NCBI GenBank assembly: GCA_013813945.1
Contig: JACCQV010000545.1
Location: forward strand, 1-22,515
Length of the DNA stretch: 22,515 nucleotides
From: Deltaproteobacteria bacterium
GTDB lineage: Bacteria; Myxococcota_A; Polyangia; Haliangiales; Haliangiaceae
Direction: 5' to 3'
This document shows positions 1-8,159 of this stretch, one piece after another. Made by a program: the position numbers and the translations under genes. The notes beneath the pieces are model-generated. The model was given only the letters and a program-made list of their open reading frames with translations, ran no database searches and was not told where the DNA came from. The first letter of the stretch is position 1. Each line of letters opens with the position of its first letter.

Positions 1-27
1 GCCGACGCCTACGCTTACGCCAACGCC
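1..27. repeat. Short hexanucleotide repeat at the window edge
   Basis: About 4.5 imperfect copies of a 6-base unit (GCCNAC or close) run from the first base. Read on the minus strand they give alternating Gly and Val/Ser codons; on the plus strand, Ala alternating with Asp, Tyr or Asn. The tract may belong to a gene cut by the window edge or to intergenic sequence. The remaining bases up to 174 show no convincing gene, promoter or terminator. Confidence 0.5.
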
Positions 28-174
28 GGATCAACACAGCCGAACTCTGGGGTTAAGCAGGAGCTCCACCAAGCCATCGGTAGATGCTCGGTCATCGGGA
101 GGCCGTTGTCGACCTGGACTGTCACACTCGCAAACGTCGGAGTGTCACCATTCGGGCGGTCCCGCGGTTGCGAT

Positions 175-1251
175 TCAGCTGCTCGGGTGCACGAAGTCCG
201 ACCCGCACACCGAGATGTCGTAGGGCTGCGGGCCGGTGCTCGTACGATAGAGACCGGTCCACACCCAGTAGGTCGTGCTGGGCTTCACCGCGAACGTCCT
301 GAACTCGCCCTCCGTGGAGGAAGTCACGGAGGAACCCGCGATCGACGGGACCGCGGCCGGAAACAGGTACATGTCGAGGTCCGCTGCGCCGGCCCAGTTG
401 ACTCGGATCGACACCTGGTCGGTGGCTGCGCCTGTCGTGAACGCAAACGTATCGCGATCCTTGTAGCCACCGGCCACGGTAGCTTCAGCGAGCGTGGCGG
501 TGATGCGGTACGTCGTTGTCGGGTTGATCGTGCCGTTCGGCGTGACTTCGGGATTGTCGCTCACCGCCGGGGTGAGAGTCTCCGGCGGCATCCCGGCCGC
601 CGGCGAGAAATCGCGATCGATCACGTCGTTCGACGTGGTCGCAGTATCGAGGCCCTCCGTGTGATTTGGGGCCGCGGTGATCTTGGGGCAGCGTGAGGCA
701 GGATCGTCCACGGTGATCACGATCTTGTACGTCAGCGGCGCTGTCAGTGCCGTCGCATTACCCGCCTGGATCGCGAACTGGTAGAGGCCGGCATCGAGGT
801 TGCTCATGTAATAGACGTGAGTTCCGAGAAGGATCTGGCGATCCGTGAGGTCGGCGAAGTTCGCTCCCTCGGAGATCTCGAGCGTCACGTCGCGCATTGC
901 CTCGAGCCCAGGACCCGATACCGTCACGCGCACAGGACCCGCGGGCAGCGTCACCGCGAACCCGTCGATGTCCACCAGTCCGTTGGTGGCGTTGTAGTGA
1001 GTGCTGTCGAGTTGGCCGCACAGCGTGATCGAAGTAGCGAGCGTCTTCCCGGTGGTCTCCGCCGTACTCGGCGGGGTCGCAAGGTCGTCATTCGTCGCAT
1101 CCTGGAGCTCGCCGTAGTCACAGCCCGCCGGCGGTGCGGGTGCATCGAGCGGTGCATCGATCTCGATGGCGGCATCAGGGGTCGCGGCCCCGTCGTCACC
1201 ACAGCCAACGAGTGCGAAGACGGCAACGGCCAGACAATGGATCGATCGCAT
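175..1251 (-). CDS. Surface lipoprotein with PPC-like beta-sandwich repeats
   Basis: A 358-residue predicted lipoprotein of unknown specific function. The ATG at 1251 was chosen because it gives a clean type II signal peptide with lipobox LVGC (Cys17); the reading frame stays open further upstream but adds only an Arg-rich leader. Residues 18-42 form an Asp/Ala/Pro-rich linker (for example DAAIEIDAPLDAP), typical of myxobacterial lipoproteins. The rest is rich in Thr, Val and Asp, with two segments resembling bacterial pre-peptidase C-terminal (PPC) beta-sandwich domains: DGFAVTLPAGPVRVTV, and FAFTTGAATD leading into ADLDMYLF. No catalytic motif is visible, so a binding or structural role at the outer membrane is likely. 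It lies 71 nt downstream of the iron exporter gene on the same strand and could be its own unit. The PPC assignment is inference; the lipoprotein call is strong. Confidence 0.8.
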   Translation of the reverse strand: MRSIHCLAVAVFALVGCGDDGAATPDAAIEIDAPLDAPAPPAGCDYGELQDATNDDLATPPSTAETTGKTLATSITLCGQLDSTHYNATNGLVDIDGFAVTLPAGPVRVTVSGPGLEAMRDVTLEISEGANFADLTDRQILLGTHVYYMSNLDAGLYQFAIQAGNATALTAPLTYKIVITVDDPASRCPKITAAPNHTEGLDTATTSNDVIDRDFSPAAGMPPETLTPAVSDNPEVTPNGTINPTTTYRITATLAEATVAGGYKDRDTFAFTTGAATDQVSIRVNWAGAADLDMYLFPAAVPSIAGSSVTSSTEGEFRTFAVKPSTTYWVWTGLYRTSTGPQPYDISVCGSDFVHPSS

Positions 1252-1322
1252 GTCGACGACTCGACCATGACGGGATGTCCCGCGTCCAGGGCGCAAGTCA
1301 CGCCCGTGTGGATCAATCCTTG

Positions 1323-2453
1323 TCAACCGAGCGCAACACCCAGCACACGACCCAGCCCGTACGTCAGTCCTGCCGCCGCCAGACCCAGGGCGAGCTGGCG
1401 ACCTCCGGACACCCAGACCGACCGGCCAGTGAAGATCGTGATCGCCGCTCCGACGACAAACAACGCAAGACCACTGAGCACCACGCTCGCGATCACCGCC
1501 GACCAGCCCGAGGCGACCATGAACGGAATCACGGGGAACAGCGCGCCGAACGCGAACAGCACGAACGACATGATCGCCGCGACCTTCGCCGAGCCACCGA
1601 GCTCGTCGGGATCGATGCCGAGCTCCTCGCGCGCGAGCACGTCGAGCGCGGCGCCCTGGTCATCGAGAAGCCGCTGCGAGAGTTGCTTTGCCTCCGCCCG
1701 GGGCACGCCCTTGGCCTGGTAGATGAGCTCGAGCTCTTCGCGCTCTTCCTCCGGCGCCGCCGCGAGCTCGTCGGCCTCGATGCGTAGCTCGCGTTCCGCC
1801 AGCTCGCGCGAGCTGGTCACCGAGATCCACTCTCCGAGCGCCATCGAGCACGCGCCGGCGAGGAGACCGGCGAGACCCGTGACGAGGATCAACTGCGAGC
1901 TCGTTGTCGCGCCCGCCACGCCCATCACGAGCGCGAGGTTCGAGCACAGCCCGTCGTTCGCGCCGAGCACTGCCGCACGCAACGCGTTGCCGCCAACGTT
2001 GCGGTGCCTGCCCTCGACGCGTGCGAGCTCGCTGCCGGCCGCACCGGTCTTGCGCTTGAGGAGCGACTGCAAGACGCGCGTGTGCGAGCGCTCCTGTGCC
2101 GTCATCCGGGTGTGCGCCGTCTCGTCCTGCGACGCGTAGTCGTTGTGGCCGGCGGCCTCGTGCTGCGCAACGGTCGGCAGGATCATGCGTGAGCCGAAGC
2201 GCTTCGCCGTCCACAGCAGGACTCGCGCGCGCCAGCTCGGCTTGCGTGGACCTGGGTCGCCGCCGCGCTCGGCGATCAACTTCTCCCAGAATCCGACGTG
2301 CTTCTCTTCGACGGTCGCGAGCTCGCGATAGATCCTGGCCACGCCCTCATCAGGCTCGACGTCGGCCATCGCGCGGTACTGCGCGGCGCTGTCGATCTCG
2401 TCCTGCCGGTTCGTGCGATAGCGCTTGAGATCGGCATCGGACACGATGGTCAC
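1323..2453 (-). CDS. mbfA: MbfA-like membrane ferritin / VIT1-family iron exporter
   Basis: A 376-residue inner-membrane protein with two parts. Residues about 8-130 are a rubrerythrin/ferritin-like four-helix domain with repeated metal ligands: Glu19, E49-x-x-H52, Glu99, Glu111 and E121-x-x-H124. Residues about 150-376 are a CCC1/VIT1 transporter domain with the diagnostic VLGANDGL motif near 162 and the ACSMALGEWISV segment near 201, followed by three C-terminal hydrophobic helices. This is the domain order of MbfA proteins, which in alphaproteobacteria export ferrous iron and protect against peroxide and iron stress. The GTG start lies 13 nt after the acetyltransferase stop codon, so co-transcription with that gene and the dehydrogenase is likely. 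Length matches the two-domain family rather than transporter-only VIT1 proteins. The transport direction (export) is taken from characterised homologues, not from the sequence. Confidence 0.9.
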   Translation of the reverse strand: MTIVSDADLKRYRTNRQDEIDSAAQYRAMADVEPDEGVARIYRELATVEEKHVGFWEKLIAERGGDPGPRKPSWRARVLLWTAKRFGSRMILPTVAQHEAAGHNDYASQDETAHTRMTAQERSHTRVLQSLLKRKTGAAGSELARVEGRHRNVGGNALRAAVLGANDGLCSNLALVMGVAGATTSSQLILVTGLAGLLAGACSMALGEWISVTSSRELAERELRIEADELAAAPEEEREELELIYQAKGVPRAEAKQLSQRLLDDQGAALDVLAREELGIDPDELGGSAKVAAIMSFVLFAFGALFPVIPFMVASGWSAVIASVVLSGLALFVVGAAITIFTGRSVWVSGGRQLALGLAAAGLTYGLGRVLGVALG

Positions 2454-2466
2454 TTAGCACGCGCCG

Positions 2467-3144
2467 CTAGTCGTTGCGACGCCACAGTCGAAGAGCATCG
2501 GAGGTCCACTCGATCGTGTTCTGCGCTGCGGCCTTCAGCATCCGGTACATCGAGCCCTCCTGCGCGATTGTCTCGGGCGGCTCGGTCGGCGTGACATTCG
2601 GCAGCGCCATCTCGATCGACATCACGCCCCCCCCGACCTCGATCGTACGCTCCGGCGCGATTGTCTCGATCAGCGCCGCCATCCCGGTGTTCGACCCGAG
2701 CACCTCGCAACGGAAGCGCTCGAGACCGCGTTCGGCGGCGGCCGCGCACAGCCGGAGGAACAGCAGCTTACCGAGGCCACGCCCCTGCACCTCGTCCGCG
2801 ACCGCGATCGCGGCCTCCGCGGTCGCGTGGAGCTCGGGTAACCGGATGAACCGCGCGATGCCGAGACCGACAGGGAGTGTGCCGTCGCGAGCTTCGTGCA
2901 GCGCACCGAGGGCGAAGTGGTCCTCCTGATCGACCTCGGTCAGGTAGCGCAGCTCGTCCGCGCTCAGCGTCGTCTTCGACGTCAAGAACCGCGCGTAGCG
3001 GGACTCGGGCGACCAGCGCGCGAAGCCGGCCTCGAGCAGCGCCTTGTCCTCGGGAACGAGCAGGCGCAGCACGACCCTGGTGCCGTCGCGCAGCGTCACT
3101 CGTTCGACGTAGTCGGCGGTGAAGTGCCGCGGCGATTCGCCCAC
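2467..3144 (-). CDS. GNAT-family N-acetyltransferase
   Basis: A 225-residue soluble acetyltransferase. The N-terminal part (LRDGTRVVLRLLVPED, then SPESRYARFL near 45-54) resembles the GNAT domain of Pat-type protein lysine acetyltransferases. The acetyl-CoA pyrophosphate loop is V119-QGRGLG-K126, fitting the Q/R-x-x-G-x-G/A motif, preceded by the strand AAIAVADEV. About 45 residues after the core are rich in Pro, Thr and Glu and end in a basic helix of unknown role. The GTG start lies 12 nt after the dehydrogenase stop; a GAGAG stretch upstream can serve as ribosome binding site. The substrate cannot be read from sequence; regulation of a CoA-dependent metabolic enzyme by acetylation would fit the neighbourhood but is speculation. 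Confidence 0.85.
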   Translation of the reverse strand: MGESPRHFTADYVERVTLRDGTRVVLRLLVPEDKALLEAGFARWSPESRYARFLTSKTTLSADELRYLTEVDQEDHFALGALHEARDGTLPVGLGIARFIRLPELHATAEAAIAVADEVQGRGLGKLLFLRLCAAAAERGLERFRCEVLGSNTGMAALIETIAPERTIEVGGGVMSIEMALPNVTPTEPPETIAQEGSMYRMLKAAAQNTIEWTSDALRLWRRND

Positions 3145-3156
3145 GGCTCTCGTTTA

Positions 3157-4488
3157 TCACGCGGCGACGACGAAGAACCGGGAGCTATCCACGGACGGCT
3201 CATTGAACAGCGGGCGCTGGTGGGTGGCGGCATCGAGCACGGGCGTCGGCACCGGGAGCTTGGCGCGCTCGAGCAGGACGATCGTTCGGCCAGGCCCGAT
3301 CGCATCGACCAGGACCGAGGGGGGCGCCCAGTTGAAGCCAAAGCCCATGATTCGATCGATATCACGCGGCCGCTCGACGACGGTGCCGACCAGGCCAAGC
3401 CCGTACGAGATGTAGCCGAGCATCACGGTCCGCAAGATGTCGGCTTCCTTACCCTCGGCCGTGCACAGCACCTCCATCGCGTGACGATAGCCGTTGTTGC
3501 TGCCGTTCGTCTTGCCGTCCTTGATCGCGGCCTTCATCTTCTCGACGAACGCGGGCACCGCCGGCGAGATCTCCGCCATCGGCCGGTAGCTCCCGGTCTT
3601 GGGGTCGAGGACGAAGTGCTTGGCGTCGGGTCCCTTGCCCTCGACGCGGAAGAATCCACCCTTGTCGCGGGTCTTGCGACCGAGGTGACCGCGGTCGATT
3701 CCCTGCTGCATGAACGCTGGGAGCTGGAACTGCGCATGCGCCATGTCGTGGGTGCTGGCGTGCAGGTTGTCGACGATCGCCTTGTGAACGTCCCAGCCCA
3801 CGAGATCGATCGTGGCGAGCGGCGGGAGCGCGCGACCGGTGTGGGGACCCACGAGCTGATCCATGAACGCGACCCCGTGCTCCTCGGCGAGCTGCGCGAC
3901 CTCGTTGAGGACCTTGAAGCCGAGGCGATTCCCCGCGAACGCCGGGGTGTCCGCGGTCTCGATGACCTCGCGGCCAACCACCGAGGTCAGGAACTCGCGA
4001 ACGATGGCCACGACGCCTGGATCCGTGCCGGCGTGGGGGATCAGCTCGCAGCCCACGATCACGGTCGGGGGATTGAAGAAGTGAATGCCGAGGAAGTTCT
4101 TGCGCAGGCTCTCGGAAAGCCCGGCACACATCCCTGCGATCGACAGGCCGGAGGACACCGTCGCGACGATCGAGTCCGCGCGGCGGAGCTTGTCGATCAA
4201 CGCGAACATCTCCCGCTTTGCATCCTTGTCCTCGGAGACCGCCTCGAAGATGAGATCCGCGTCGGCGAGGGCGAGGCCCAGATCGGACGCGTAGGTCCCG
4301 CACTGGACGATATGGGCGGACGCCTTGCCCTTGGTCAGCTGCTCCGCGCGTGCCTTGCCGGCCTCTGCCTTCTCGATCGTTCGAGCGAGGAACACGGTCG
4401 GGATTCCGGCAGCGGCGAACACCGCACCAGAGCCCGACCCCATCGCACCGTTAGCTCCGAGCACGACGATCTTACGGATGGATCTCAT
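3157..4488 (-). CDS. 3-hydroxyacyl-CoA dehydrogenase family protein
   Basis: A 443-residue NAD-dependent dehydrogenase that should oxidise 3-hydroxyacyl-CoA to 3-ketoacyl-CoA in fatty-acid beta-oxidation or a related route. The Rossmann fold starts at residue 6 with VVLGANGAMGSGSG, a glycine loop one residue longer than the classical G-x-G-x-M-G. The catalytic His is His136 in GIHFFNPP, with Glu148 as likely dyad partner. AFAGNRLGFK near 183-192 marks the change to the C-terminal 3HCDH domain. A second C-terminal segment (about 325-420) makes it longer than the ~280-residue single enzyme, and there is no enoyl-CoA hydratase domain. The ATG is preceded by CAGGT 5-6 nt upstream. It heads the run dehydrogenase-acetyltransferase-MbfA. 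Acyl chain preference is unknown. Confidence 0.88.
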   Translation of the reverse strand: MRSIRKIVVLGANGAMGSGSGAVFAAAGIPTVFLARTIEKAEAGKARAEQLTKGKASAHIVQCGTYASDLGLALADADLIFEAVSEDKDAKREMFALIDKLRRADSIVATVSSGLSIAGMCAGLSESLRKNFLGIHFFNPPTVIVGCELIPHAGTDPGVVAIVREFLTSVVGREVIETADTPAFAGNRLGFKVLNEVAQLAEEHGVAFMDQLVGPHTGRALPPLATIDLVGWDVHKAIVDNLHASTHDMAHAQFQLPAFMQQGIDRGHLGRKTRDKGGFFRVEGKGPDAKHFVLDPKTGSYRPMAEISPAVPAFVEKMKAAIKDGKTNGSNNGYRHAMEVLCTAEGKEADILRTVMLGYISYGLGLVGTVVERPRDIDRIMGFGFNWAPPSVLVDAIGPGRTIVLLERAKLPVPTPVLDAATHQRPLFNEPSVDSSRFFVVAA

Positions 4489-4589
4489 GTCGACCTGGTC
4501 AGCAAGTCTCGTACCGTTCTCGCGTGGCAGTTCCGGGTAGAGATGTGTCGCTCGACCATGCAGTTATCGTCTCGTTCGCGTGTCGGCGA

Positions 4590-4621
4590 CGCCCGAGACA
4601 CCGTGCGGAAGTGCTCGGGCG
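4590..4621 (-). terminator. Hairpin after the TonB receptor gene
   Basis: An 8-base perfect inverted repeat (CGCCCGAG at 4590-4597, CTCGGGCG at 4614-4621) with a 16-base loop lies 4 nt downstream of the receptor stop codon. No T tract follows in the direction of transcription, so it may be a weak terminator, a 3'-end stabiliser or a partial read-through element between the receptor and the dehydrogenase run. Confidence 0.4.
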
Positions 4622-4625
4622 CGCG

Positions 4626-7600
4626 CTAGAACGTCAACCGGAACCCGATACGGGCCGATGTGGGTGAATAGCGGCTGGTCGCCTTTCCAAAGTTCGGATT
4701 GCGCGCCGTCGGGACACCGGTCTCGTTGCCGGTGGAGTCGATCGTCTTCGCCCACATCAGATCCTCGTATCCGCCGCCGACGATCGGGTTGACGTTGTTC
4801 TCGCTGCCACCGCCGGCGCCCGGGGCCGTCCGCCGGACCGCGGGCGCATAGGTCTGGTCGGTGTCGAACGTGCCCTGATTGTCGTAGAGGTTGAACACGT
4901 CGAAGTAGACCTCGGCCGTCATGGTCTTCGAGAGCTTGCGTGCATAGGCGAGGTGGACATCGATTCCGTGCTGGATCTCGCTGCGCCCCATGACTCCGCG
5001 GGGCAGCACGAACGATTCGTCCGGGCCGTAGAGGTAGTGCGCGCCAAGTGCGCTCTTCGGGACACCGGAGACCATGCGGATGCGTCCGCCGAAGGTCAGC
5101 GCGTTGTTCTCGCCGAGGTCGAACTTGTAATGCCCGTCGACCTTCACCGAGTGCGGGCGATCCTGCGGCAGCTTCCCGGTGCGGTTCGCGAGCAGCTCGA
5201 TCAGGTCGTACTGCGACGAGATGTTCGGATCGATCTGCCCGTTGTCGTAGGACAGCGAGCCCGGGTAGTTCCCCTGCGTCCGCGAGTACGTGTACGACGC
5301 CTGCGCGAACAGGCCCTTCGAGAACTGGCGCGCGAGGTTGAGCTCGATCGCGTCGTAGCGACGAAGAGGCCGATCGAAGCCGCGGATGCCCTTGTACAGC
5401 GTGAGCTGGCGCTCGAGCCGGCCGCGCGTCACGGCGTCGTCGGTCCGTGCGATCCGCTGGAGCAGCTTGGTCTCTTCCTCCTTCGACCACTCGCCGGGAT
5501 TCGCGATGATGTACGTGCTGGCTCCATCCGTCGACACGTCCTCGATCACGCGCCCGAGCTGGCGGTTCTGATACGTGATCCCGAGCTTGAGGTTGTCGGA
5601 CAGCTGGTACTCGACGCCGGCGAGCACCTCGTCCATGTACTGGGCCTTGATCCCGGGCGCCACCAGCACGCCGCTCGACCCGAGCAGCGTCTCCTGGGTC
5701 GCCGGGCCACTCGGGGTGAGGCAACCGACTCCATCGGGGCCACCGATCCGTGGATCAGTCGGGCCGCACGGCTGGCGTCCCTGACCGCTCGTGAACGTCT
5801 GGGTGAAGCTGACCTCGCCGCCGAACGAGCGATCGTTGATGTCCATCGGGATCGACTCGTAGAACCGTCCCCACGAGCCGAAGATCTTCGACGCGCCGAT
5901 CTTCGTTGGATCCCAGATCAGGCCGAGCCGCGGGGCGAAGTTCTTGTCGAGCGTCATCGCATCCTTGCCGATCTTGTTGCCGGTCAGCGGATCGTCGGTG
6001 CCCTGGAGGTTCGAGGCGTAGCGCAGCCGCTGCTCCTCGTAGCGAACGCCCGCATTGAACACGAGGTTCGGGCGGATCGCCCACGAGTCGCGGAGAAACG
6101 CGGCCCAGTTGATCGTCGAGCCGACGATCGACGTGCCGGGCGCGCCGGGTGTGCCGGACAGGAAGTCACACGCGTAGGTCTTGGTTCCGGCCATGCCGTT
6201 GCCGCCCATCGCATCGGCGGTGCTGCACATCTGATCGAACCGTGGATCCTTGTCTCCCGCCGGCGCGAGCTGCACCCAGCGTGTGACCCGGATGCTGTTG
6301 CCGACGTCGTTCTGCAGGAACGCGCCACCCGAGTACAGCCGTGATGTCTCCTTGGTGTCGCTCTCGAAGTCGAGCCCGACCTTGAGCTCGTGCGTGCCGG
6401 CGGCGCGGAGCCGCTGCGTCGCCGTGAGGCGCGCCATCCGGCGATCCTCGCTATCCCGCGAGATCGAGCCGGGGCCACCGATCGCGTAGGACACGGTCTC
6501 CATCGGACAGTTCGTGATCGCGGAGTATGGATCCCCTGCGCCGCCGTCGGTGCAGCCGGCCGCGGTCCGTGCGGACTCGCCGCCGAGCCCTGACCACGTA
6601 CCGAGGTTGCCGCCGCGCAGGATCTGCCGTGGCTGGCTGTCGAGCGAGGGATCGATCGATCCAGAATTGGACGTCGAGCGATGCCAGGCCACGAGCGCTT
6701 CGACCTCGGTGCGATCCTCGTTGAGCTTCGAGGTCCAGCGCAGCGCAGCGTCGGTCGTCAGCCCGTCGGAGCGTCCGCCCGACGACGGCAAGCCATAGAG
6801 GCCCGGTGACTCGCCGCGCGACGGCACCGCGATCATGCTGAGCTGCGCCTGGTCCTTGGGGCTGACCGCGAGGTTGAGCTTGGCGAGCGCGGAGTACTGC
6901 TGCGAGCTGCCGGAGCGCACATCGCGGTCGAGCTCGTCCGTGATGTAGAAGCCCGTCGCCGGATCGACATCGGCGGTGCCATCGGCGTAGCCACCCTGGG
7001 ACGAGAGCCGTGGATCGCAGCCCGAGAGCTCACCGCTGGGCAGGAGCTGGCGGCAATCGGTCTGCCGCTTCGTGATCCTCGTGTAGTCCGTGCGCGCGAG
7101 CTGCGGCGCGAACCCGACATAGAAGAACAGCCGGTCCTTGAGGATCGGTCCGCCGAGCTCGACACCGAAGTCCGCCGAGTAGGCGCGATTCGATTCGACG
7201 TCGATCGACGACGCGTTGACCGGCGTGGACTGTCCACGCTTGGCGAGAAAGCCCGGCGACATCGTGCCGAACACCGAACCACGAAACGTGTTAGATCCGG
7301 ACCGCGTGATCACGTTGACGATGCCTCCGATTGCACGGCCCCACTCGGCGTTGTAACCGCCGGCGATCACCTCGACCTCCTCGATGAACTCCGACAGGAT
7401 CGGAGTCCCGACGGTGCCGTAGGTCAGGCCGGTGATGTCGATCCCGTCGACGAGGTACCGGTTCTCGAGCGAGGTCGAGCCCGACACCGCGAGCCCGACG
7501 CCGTCGTTGTGGGTGCCGGCCTGATTCCCGGCGGTGCCCTCGAAGCCGCGGTTCTGGGTCGGCACGCGCTCGATGTGCCTGCGATCGTACTTGCTGCCCT

Positions 7601-8000
7601 TGGTCGTCGAGTGCGGGTTGATCTGCGGCGGCGGTGAGTCGACCTCGATGATGGTGCCCGGCTGATCCGTGAGCCGGATCTTTTGATGCACTGGCGTGAT
7701 GTCGTTCGCGCTGACACGGATCCCGCTGCGCGAGACCGTGAGGTCGCCGATGTAGAACGTCACGACGTAAACACCCGGCAGCAGCTCGGTGATCTTGTAC
7801 GTGCCGTCCTCCTCGGTCAGCGTGCTCTGCGGCTCCGGCGACGCGCCGATCGCAACGACGGTGACTCCGGCCAGTGGTTCCTTCGTTGCGTGGTCGACGA
7901 CGCGGCCCTGTACCGCACCCGTCGTCACCGACTGCGCCGCCGCGCTCCCCATGCTCGCCGAGATCGCCGCAACGATGATCCAACCCGTTCTCGAATGCAT
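4626..8000 (-). CDS. TonB-dependent receptor with carboxypeptidase-regulatory-like domain (Oar-like)
   Basis: A 1,124-residue outer-membrane receptor. A signal peptide (residues 1-23, ending SAAAQS) is followed by a carboxypeptidase-regulatory-like beta domain (about 28-110; GRVVDHATKEPLAGVTV), a Pro-rich linker, and a plug domain (about 135-235) ending in GRAIGGIVNVITRSGSN. The rest is a 22-strand-type barrel finishing SARIGFRLTF, with the terminal Phe expected for BAM recognition. All eight cysteines fall in four close pairs in predicted external loops (316/328, 483/498, 592/611, 745/760), suggesting loop disulphides. This layout is shared with Oar-type receptors of myxobacteria and Bacteroidetes, often linked to peptide, glycan or adhesion functions; the ligand here is unknown. 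No canonical TonB box is obvious. Start chosen for the signal peptide; an AAGG abuts the ATG. Confidence 0.92.
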   Translation of the reverse strand: MHSRTGWIIVAAISASMGSAAAQSVTTGAVQGRVVDHATKEPLAGVTVVAIGASPEPQSTLTEEDGTYKITELLPGVYVVTFYIGDLTVSRSGIRVSANDITPVHQKIRLTDQPGTIIEVDSPPPQINPHSTTKGSKYDRRHIERVPTQNRGFEGTAGNQAGTHNDGVGLAVSGSTSLENRYLVDGIDITGLTYGTVGTPILSEFIEEVEVIAGGYNAEWGRAIGGIVNVITRSGSNTFRGSVFGTMSPGFLAKRGQSTPVNASSIDVESNRAYSADFGVELGGPILKDRLFFYVGFAPQLARTDYTRITKRQTDCRQLLPSGELSGCDPRLSSQGGYADGTADVDPATGFYITDELDRDVRSGSSQQYSALAKLNLAVSPKDQAQLSMIAVPSRGESPGLYGLPSSGGRSDGLTTDAALRWTSKLNEDRTEVEALVAWHRSTSNSGSIDPSLDSQPRQILRGGNLGTWSGLGGESARTAAGCTDGGAGDPYSAITNCPMETVSYAIGGPGSISRDSEDRRMARLTATQRLRAAGTHELKVGLDFESDTKETSRLYSGGAFLQNDVGNSIRVTRWVQLAPAGDKDPRFDQMCSTADAMGGNGMAGTKTYACDFLSGTPGAPGTSIVGSTINWAAFLRDSWAIRPNLVFNAGVRYEEQRLRYASNLQGTDDPLTGNKIGKDAMTLDKNFAPRLGLIWDPTKIGASKIFGSWGRFYESIPMDINDRSFGGEVSFTQTFTSGQGRQPCGPTDPRIGGPDGVGCLTPSGPATQETLLGSSGVLVAPGIKAQYMDEVLAGVEYQLSDNLKLGITYQNRQLGRVIEDVSTDGASTYIIANPGEWSKEEETKLLQRIARTDDAVTRGRLERQLTLYKGIRGFDRPLRRYDAIELNLARQFSKGLFAQASYTYSRTQGNYPGSLSYDNGQIDPNISSQYDLIELLANRTGKLPQDRPHSVKVDGHYKFDLGENNALTFGGRIRMVSGVPKSALGAHYLYGPDESFVLPRGVMGRSEIQHGIDVHLAYARKLSKTMTAEVYFDVFNLYDNQGTFDTDQTYAPAVRRTAPGAGGGSENNVNPIVGGGYEDLMWAKTIDSTGNETGVPTARNPNFGKATSRYSPTSARIGFRLTF

Positions 8001-8131
8001 CCTTCATGGAGTAACGGACTCGATCGCCGGCGTACACGCGGCGCTGATCAAGGACCGTGACACATCGCGTGCGACAGTCGCCGGCGTGTCGCATCGCATC
8101 CGCTGCCTGTTCGCCTCGCGATGCGCGCACT

Positions 8132-8143
8132 TCGCAGCTGCGA
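8132..8143. promoter_or_regulatory. Perfect 12-bp palindrome upstream of the uracil glycosylase gene
   Basis: TCGCAGCTGCGA is a perfect inverted repeat ending 4 nt before the proposed -10 hexamer at 8148, so it sits in the -35/-10 spacer. This is a position where a dimeric repressor would block RNA polymerase. It does not match a LexA box that I know. The operator role is inference from position and symmetry only. Confidence 0.35.
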
Positions 8144-8147
8144 CGCT

Positions 8148-8153
8148 TACACT
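8148..8153 (+). promoter_or_regulatory. Putative -10 hexamer (TACACT), leaderless start
   Basis: TACACT ends 6 nt before the GTG at 8160, so transcription would begin at or next to the start codon. No Shine-Dalgarno sequence precedes the GTG and no clear -35 is visible. The same hexamer occurs in the same position before two other genes in the window. Confidence 0.45.
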
Positions 8154-8159
8154 CGCTGC

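Noticed and set aside
1268..1285. Imperfect inverted repeat between the MbfA and lipoprotein genes
   Set aside because: The stem closes on a 2-base loop and needs a bulge; too weak to call a terminator or operator.
2896..4629. Long plus-strand open frame of 577 codons opposite the dehydrogenase and acetyltransferase genes
   Set aside because: It is the antisense of genes with clear catalytic motifs; its translation is Arg/His/Asp-rich with no domain, as expected for a GC-rich shadow frame.
4953..6344. Plus-strand open frame of 463 codons inside the TonB receptor gene
   Set aside because: Antisense shadow: dominated by Arg, Leu, Glu and Ala repeats, with no recognisable fold, while the minus strand encodes a convincing barrel.
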